From contig BMVA01000015.1 in NCBI GenBank assembly GCA_014650475.1, positions 62,001-126,000 on the forward strand: DNA of 64,000 nt. The letters are read 5' to 3'. Positions 59,974 to 64,000 of the stretch are shown here, in pieces; the stretch's first letter is position 1; each line of letters begins with the position of its first letter. The notes beneath the pieces are model-generated. The model was not told the origin of the DNA and did not search any database. It worked only from the letters and a program-made list of their open reading frames with translations. The DNA comes from Streptomyces albogriseolus. GTDB taxonomy: Bacteria; Actinomycetota; Actinomycetes; Streptomycetales; Streptomycetaceae. Position numbers and translations under genes: made by a program.

Positions 59974-60609
59974 TCACGGCGTGCTCGTCGGCGCGGGGCG
60001 CCCGGCGACCGCCGCCGCGGCCAGGCGGGTCAGCGCCTCCTCGCGGTCGCAGGGGTACGCGCCCAGGCCCGTCTGACGGGCGATGATCGACCGCTCGAGA
60101 CGCATCAGCCGCCAGCCGCGCCGCAGCAGGAACGGCACCGACTTGCGGCCCTCCTTGAGGTCCCGCAGGAACCGGCGCCGGAACGTCCGCACCGGACCGC
60201 GGCTCAGACACAGCGCGTCGGCCAGCAGCCCCAGTTCGCGGCAGCGGTCCACGATCTCCGCGGCGAAGATGCCCTCGGCGATGAACAGCGGCGTCCCGCC
60301 GATGTCCACGGTCGTCTCGCCGGTACGGGCGCTCAGCGAGATGTCGTACACCGGGACCTGCGCCGTGCGCGTCCTGCACAGCCGCTCGATCGCGGCGACC
60401 GCGGAGTCCGCGTCCCACGAGGCGGGGTCGTCCCAGTCGATGTCGGAGGTGCCCGCCACCAGCGGCAGCGTCGGGTCGTCGCCCTCCTTGTAGAAGTCGT
60501 CCAGGCGCAGCACCGGGAGACCGGAGCGGGCCGAGACGAGGGACTTGCCGGAGCCGGAGGGGCCGCAGAGCAGCACGACTCGCGCGGATATGGGCGACTG
60601 GGAACTCAC
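59974..60609 (-). CDS. Uridine-kinase-like P-loop ATPase
   Basis: 211 residues, nucleoside/uridine kinase-like fold. The P-loop is GPSGSGKS (residues 16-23), followed by VLRLDDFYKEGDDPTLP with the kinase Asp, VYDISLSARTGE and a switch FIAEGIFAAEIV. Relatives phosphorylate uridine or pantothenate-like substrates, but this small actinobacterial form is uncharacterised. GTG 60609 is chosen because homology starts there; the upstream open frame is Arg-rich non-coding sequence. Lies beside sigQ; in S. coelicolor a similar gene follows sigQ as I recall. Confidence 0.85.
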   Translation of the reverse strand: MSSQSPISARVVLLCGPSGSGKSLVSARSGLPVLRLDDFYKEGDDPTLPLVAGTSDIDWDDPASWDADSAVAAIERLCRTRTAQVPVYDISLSARTGETTVDIGGTPLFIAEGIFAAEIVDRCRELGLLADALCLSRGPVRTFRRRFLRDLKEGRKSVPFLLRRGWRLMRLERSIIARQTGLGAYPCDREEALTRLAAAAVAGRPAPTSTP

Positions 60610-60737
60610 GGGACACCAGTGTGAGGCATCGCGCGGGTGGCGTACGACCCGGCGGTCCGACTTTGAAGCGCGCGTCACATCTCCACTACGCTGCGCGTCC
60701 GAACGTTGACCCTGCGAAGCCAAGAGGTGGCACAGCG

Positions 60738-61073
60738 ATGGCCCGACACAAGGCACCCAGGACGCCCGTCGTCCGGCGCTCCATGGCCGTACTCGCGACG
60801 GCGGGAGCGGCGCTCGGCGTCGGGGCGGCCGCGTCCGCCGCGCAGGCGCAGGTGCTGCCCGACGACGCCGGCCAGGTCGTCGGAACGGTCGCGGACCTCA
60901 AGCCCAACCCGCTCGCGGGCACCGGGGTCGACCCGCTCGACAACGGAGTCGCCACGCAGGTCGCCGACTTCCGCGGGCTGGACTCCCGCGAGGTGACCGG
61001 CCCGGTCGCCCAGGCGGAGTCGGTCGGCGGCATCCCGGTGGCGGGGCGGGCGACGGACGCGCTGAAGGGCTGA
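60738..61073 (+). CDS. Small secreted protein
   Basis: 111 residues. A basic leader (MARHKAPRTPVVRR) and a hydrophobic signal segment end near AQAQV (about residue 38). The mature part is about 73 residues, Val/Asp/Pro-rich and without Cys. GAGGTGG stands before ATG 60738. It resembles the secreted protein at 54360 in size and composition but not clearly in sequence. Function unknown. Confidence 0.8.
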   Translation: MARHKAPRTPVVRRSMAVLATAGAALGVGAAASAAQAQVLPDDAGQVVGTVADLKPNPLAGTGVDPLDNGVATQVADFRGLDSREVTGPVAQAESVGGIPVAGRATDALKG

Positions 61074-61160
61074 GCATCCCCCAGGAGTTCTCTCGCGGTA
61101 CCCCTTCCGTTGGCCCCGCCTGGCTACCTTTGCCCCGCCCCGCGCCGCCGCAGGAGAGGC

Positions 61161-62756
61161 ATGTCCATGAGCACCCCGGCCCACCGCACCTCGCCACGGC
61201 AGTCCACGACCCTCCTGACCTCGGTCCGGCGGCGTCAGGAAGGGAACCGGGCCGGGAGCCCGCCCCGAGACCCGGTGGGGCACGCCCTCCTCCAGCTGCA
61301 GTCCAGCGCCGGCAACCGGGCCACGGCAGCGGCGGTGCAGCGGGCCAGGAACGCGGACAAGGGGAAGGAGCCGGAGAACGGTGGCGCGTCCGCCGGGGCG
61401 AAGAGGAACTACCGCGACCGGATCGCCGCCCTCCTGGACAGGTTCAAGAAGAATCTCGAGCCCGTCGACACCTTCGTCAAGGGAGCCCAGACCCCCGCCA
61501 ACGCGGGCCTGGCCCAGCAGGCCGCCGCCACGGCCGACGAGGGCCTCAAGCACTCCTCCGCCGCCTCGGGGACCTCCGCCGCGTCGGCGAACCTCCTCAC
61601 GGAGGCCGCCGGCGCCGTGGTCAGCGGCATGGACGCGTACAAGAACATGAAGGCCGCCACGACGCACAAGACCGGGGCCAAGCACCACACGGCGCGGAAG
61701 AAGGCCACGACCAAGGGGACCGACGCGGTCATCGGCGCCGCCGGTTCGGGAAGCTACAGCGCCGCCATCGCCAAAGAGGCGACCAAGGTCCAGAAGGCGG
61801 CGGACGCCGCGGTGGCGTCCGAGGCGAGCGGTGTCGCCAGCGCTTCCGTCGGCGCGGTCAAGGGCATCAGGGCGGCCTTCCGCGTCGGGGGAGCGGCCCG
61901 CAAGTACCAGAGGGTGAAGGAGCTCGGAGACCCCCGCCTCGTCGAGGTGGCGTCATTGGCCCGGCTGAACGAGTCGCGGGAACACGCCGAATGGGCCGCG
62001 GCGGAGGCGTACGTCGCGCTGGACGCCTACTGGAAGCACGAGGGCGAGGAACGGCTGGAGCTCGTCGCCGAGGCCATCGACGCCGCCTGGGAGGCGATGG
62101 GGGAAGTCCGTGACGCCGCCGAGAGCATCCAGCACGCGGAGCGGAAGAGGGAGCGGGAGGCGGAGAGGCTGGCCCGGGCGCAGGAGTACGCGAAGAAGAA
62201 GCAGCTCACCAAGATCGGCAAGGAGACGGTCGGCGGCGTGCTGGGCGAATCCACCAAGGCCGCGGCCGGCGTCGTGACGGCGGTCGCGGCGGGAACGGCC
62301 GGGCTGGCGAGCAACCCGGTCGGGTGGGGCCTCGCCGGGGCCGGCGCCGGCCTCGTTCTCGGCGTCACCCTGTACAAGGCGCTCCGCGCGGCCACGAAGC
62401 GCTACGAGGAGAAGCGCCACCCCGAGCGCTGGGCGCCGGAGGGCGAGGCCCCGGAGAAGGCCGCCTCCCGCGGTGACTCGCTGAAGCACGCCCTGACGTT
62501 CTGGAAGAAGGTGTCGAAGGGCGAACGCCAGGCCATGGCGCGCGAGATCTACGCTCTGGCGGCGGGCCCCGGCATCCCCGGCAGCGCAGACACGACGCCC
62601 GAGATGAGGGAATCCGCGAGGGCCCTCCTCGTCGCTCTCAAAGCGGGCCCCGCCGACCACAAGCTGGATCCTGAAGCGTGGGCGCAGAGCCTCGACGACC
62701 CGGCGAAGACCGCGGGCTGGATCAGTGAGATAGCGGAGCAGCTGGCCTCGGGGTGA
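61161..62756 (+). CDS. Putative contractile-injection-system cargo/toxin-like protein
   Basis: 531 residues, no signal peptide. Residues 41-63 (HALLQLQSSAGNRATAAAVQ) match the short L-x-x-LQ-x-x-x-GN-x-A motif found at the N-terminus of many Streptomyces proteins linked to extracellular contractile injection systems and often followed by DUF4157 or a toxin domain. A Thr/Ala/Lys-rich helical body comes next, then a charged coiled coil (about 310-355). A Gly/Ala-rich hydrophobic hairpin (about 366-410, AAGVVTAVAAGTAGLASNPV) could insert into membranes. No catalytic motif is recognised. ATG 61161 or 61167 (AGGAG upstream). No injection-system structural genes are in the window. Confidence 0.6.
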   Translation: MSMSTPAHRTSPRQSTTLLTSVRRRQEGNRAGSPPRDPVGHALLQLQSSAGNRATAAAVQRARNADKGKEPENGGASAGAKRNYRDRIAALLDRFKKNLEPVDTFVKGAQTPANAGLAQQAAATADEGLKHSSAASGTSAASANLLTEAAGAVVSGMDAYKNMKAATTHKTGAKHHTARKKATTKGTDAVIGAAGSGSYSAAIAKEATKVQKAADAAVASEASGVASASVGAVKGIRAAFRVGGAARKYQRVKELGDPRLVEVASLARLNESREHAEWAAAEAYVALDAYWKHEGEERLELVAEAIDAAWEAMGEVRDAAESIQHAERKREREAERLARAQEYAKKKQLTKIGKETVGGVLGESTKAAAGVVTAVAAGTAGLASNPVGWGLAGAGAGLVLGVTLYKALRAATKRYEEKRHPERWAPEGEAPEKAASRGDSLKHALTFWKKVSKGERQAMAREIYALAAGPGIPGSADTTPEMRESARALLVALKAGPADHKLDPEAWAQSLDDPAKTAGWISEIAEQLASG

Positions 62757-62816
62757 CGAGGAGGCTGGGGAGCGGGTGCACCGCGCGGGCGCCGCTTCTC
62801 CGACCCGGGTGCTCGA

Positions 62817-62860
62817 AGACGGCCGCGGCTCATCCGGACGCAGATGAGCCGCGGCCGTCT
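62817..62860. terminator. Bidirectional terminator
   Basis: Perfect 17-bp stem AGACGGCCGCGGCTCAT with a 10-base loop between two convergent genes. Confidence 0.85.
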
Positions 62861-62898
62861 CCGAGGGGGCTGGAGGACCGTCAGCGCGGGGTGGCCGG

Positions 62899-63789
62899 TC
62901 AGTAGGCGGAGCCCGACGCGCCCAGGGAACCCGTCGGGTGCCAGACCGTCTTGGTCTCCAGGAAGGCCGTCATACGGTCCGTGCCGGGCGCCGCCGCCCA
63001 GTCGTCCACAGGCTGTGGACGGAGAACGCGCTTCAGGTTGTCCGCAGCCGCGATCTCCAGCTCCTTCGCCAGCGCCTCGTCGGCGCCCGCCAGGTCGATC
63101 GCGTTGACGTCCTGGTGCGCGGCGAGCGGGGCGGCGATCTCCGCCGTGCGGCCGGAGAGGATGTTGACCACGCCGCCGGGGAGGTCGGAGGTGGCCAGGA
63201 CCTCGCCGAGGGACAGGGCGGGCAGCGGCGCCTTCTCGGACGCGATCACGACCGCCGTGTTGCCGGTCGCGATCACCGGGGCCACGACCGAGACCAGGCC
63301 CAGGAACGACGACTCCTGCGGAGCCAGCACGGCGACCACGCCGGTCGGCTCCGGCGAGGACAGGTTGAAGAACGGGCCCGCGACCGGGTTGCCGCCGCCC
63401 ACCACCTGGGCGATCTTGTCGGTCCACCCGGCGTACCAGACCCAGCGGTCGATCGCCGCGTCCACCTGTTCGGCGGCCTTCGACTTCGACAGGCCCTCGG
63501 CGGCCGCCACCTCGCGGACGTACTGGTCCCTGCGGCCCTCCAGCATCTCCGCGACGCGGTAGAGGATCTGGCCCCGGTTGTACGCCGTCGCGCCCGACCA
63601 GCCGCCGAACGCCTTCCGCGCGGCGACCACCGCGTCACGGGCGTCCTTGCGGGAGGAGAGGGGGGCGTTGGCCAGCCAGCTCTGCTTCGAGTCCGTCACC
63701 TCGTACACCCGGCCGCTCTCGGAACGCGGGAACTTCCCGCCGACGTACAGCTTGTAGGTCTTCAGTACGGAAAGTCGTGCGTCAGACAT
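62899..63789 (-). CDS. Short aldehyde-dehydrogenase-family protein without catalytic Cys
   Basis: 296 residues against about 480 for full ALDHs. It aligns with the N-terminal NAD-binding half (LYVGGKFPRSESGRVYEV, AVVAARKAFGGWSGATAYNR, VVAVLAPQESSFLGLVSVVA, GVVNILSG) and then ends in an unrelated tail. It contains no cysteine at all, so the catalytic Cys is absent, and the ELGGK Glu segment is missing too. Its ATG overlaps the stop of the upstream ALDH gene by 8 bp. The active-plus-degenerate pairing recalls ALDH16, where both parts lie in one chain. It may be a structural partner of the upstream enzyme. Confidence 0.85.
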   Translation of the reverse strand: MSDARLSVLKTYKLYVGGKFPRSESGRVYEVTDSKQSWLANAPLSSRKDARDAVVAARKAFGGWSGATAYNRGQILYRVAEMLEGRRDQYVREVAAAEGLSKSKAAEQVDAAIDRWVWYAGWTDKIAQVVGGGNPVAGPFFNLSSPEPTGVVAVLAPQESSFLGLVSVVAPVIATGNTAVVIASEKAPLPALSLGEVLATSDLPGGVVNILSGRTAEIAAPLAAHQDVNAIDLAGADEALAKELEIAAADNLKRVLRPQPVDDWAAAPGTDRMTAFLETKTVWHPTGSLGASGSAY

Positions 63790-64000
63790 CGAGGTACGCC
63801 TCCAGGCCGTGGCGGCCGCCCTCGCGGCCGAAGCCCGACTCCTTGTAACCGCCGAACGGCGAGGTCGGGTCGAACTTGTTGAACGTGTTGGACCAGATCA
63901 CACCCGCGCGGAGCTTGTTCGCCACCGCCAGGATCCGCGAGCCCTTCTCGGTCCAGATGCCCGCCGAGAGGCCGTACGGGGTGTTGTTGGCCTTGGCGAC
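63782..64000 (-). CDS. Aldehyde dehydrogenase, C-terminal part (runs off window)
   Basis: The last 72 residues of an ALDH-superfamily protein. NNTPYGLSAGIWTEKGSRIL and GVIWSNTFNKFDPTSPFGGY followed by KESGFGREGGRHGLEAYLDV are the usual C-terminal oligomerisation and FGG-x-K-x-SG-x-GRE blocks. The catalytic part lies beyond position 64000. It is upstream of and overlapping the short ALDH gene, so both are expected from one operon. Confidence 0.9.
   Translation of the reverse strand, partial: VAKANNTPYGLSAGIWTEKGSRILAVANKLRAGVIWSNTFNKFDPTSPFGGYKESGFGREGGRHGLEAYLDV

Noticed and set aside
1-64000. CRISPR arrays, insertion sequences, tRNA genes, attachment sites
   Set aside because: I looked for spaced direct repeats, transposase motifs, cloverleaf-like segments and integrases on both strands and found none that could be supported.

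Overview
The window reads as chromosome from a high-GC actinomycete, almost certainly a Streptomyces. Third codon positions are nearly all G or C, many genes start with GTG, and some look leaderless. The gene order also fits: sdhCDAB, the nucleoside-uptake/cdd/deoA block and afsQ1/afsQ2/sigQ lie in the order I remember from Streptomyces coelicolor. I see no tRNA, rRNA, CRISPR array, insertion sequence or prophage core, so this looks like core chromosome with a few lineage-specific genes.

Layout. 1-5.1 kb: a drug-type MFS exporter and an FAD monooxygenase, convergent with a NarL-type two-component system; nearly the same palindrome lies in front of the exporter and of the kinase. 5.1-9.5 kb: succinate dehydrogenase sdhCDAB and a degenerate OHCU-decarboxylase-like gene. 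9.5-13 kb: a GH20 hexosaminidase and three unrecognised genes. 13-17.3 kb: two paralogous pairs, each an ECF sigma factor plus a single-pass membrane protein. 17.5-23.2 kb: L,D-transpeptidase, methylmalonyl-CoA mutase catalytic subunit, LysE exporter, and a flavin monooxygenase with a divergent TetR gene and twin operators.

23.4-36.5 kb is the most interesting part. Ten genes leave one short bidirectional promoter region. They encode a sialic-acid-type (probably Kdn) synthase, a CMP-sugar synthetase fused to a HAD phosphatase, two polysialyltransferase-family proteins, GT52-like, GT29-like and DUF6716-type transferases, two GT2 enzymes and a pyruvyltransferase-like protein. I read this as assembly of a Kdn-containing wall polymer (teichulosonic acid), a polymer type reported from S. 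coelicolor.

36.8-48.3 kb: M20 amidohydrolase, then nucleoside uptake and salvage (two BMP lipoproteins, ABC ATPase, two permeases, cytidine deaminase, thymidine phosphorylase), a Uma2 protein and an AEC carrier. The 12-bp palindrome CTACGCGCGTAG, exact or with one changed half, precedes both lipoprotein genes, the ATPase gene and, about 12 kb away, the adenosine deaminase gene. This points to one nucleoside-salvage regulon.

48.4-64 kb: STAS protein, SigG-like sigma factor, MFS/LysR pair, an alpha/beta-hydrolase lacking its nucleophile, adenosine deaminase, small secreted proteins, PspC and VanZ proteins, and the afsQ1-afsQ2-lipoprotein operon divergent from sigQ across a perfect GTnAC-n6-GTnAC box. 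After these come a uridine-kinase-like ATPase, a protein carrying the N-terminal motif seen in contractile-injection-system cargo, and two tandem aldehyde dehydrogenase genes, one short and without cysteine, the other cut by the window edge.
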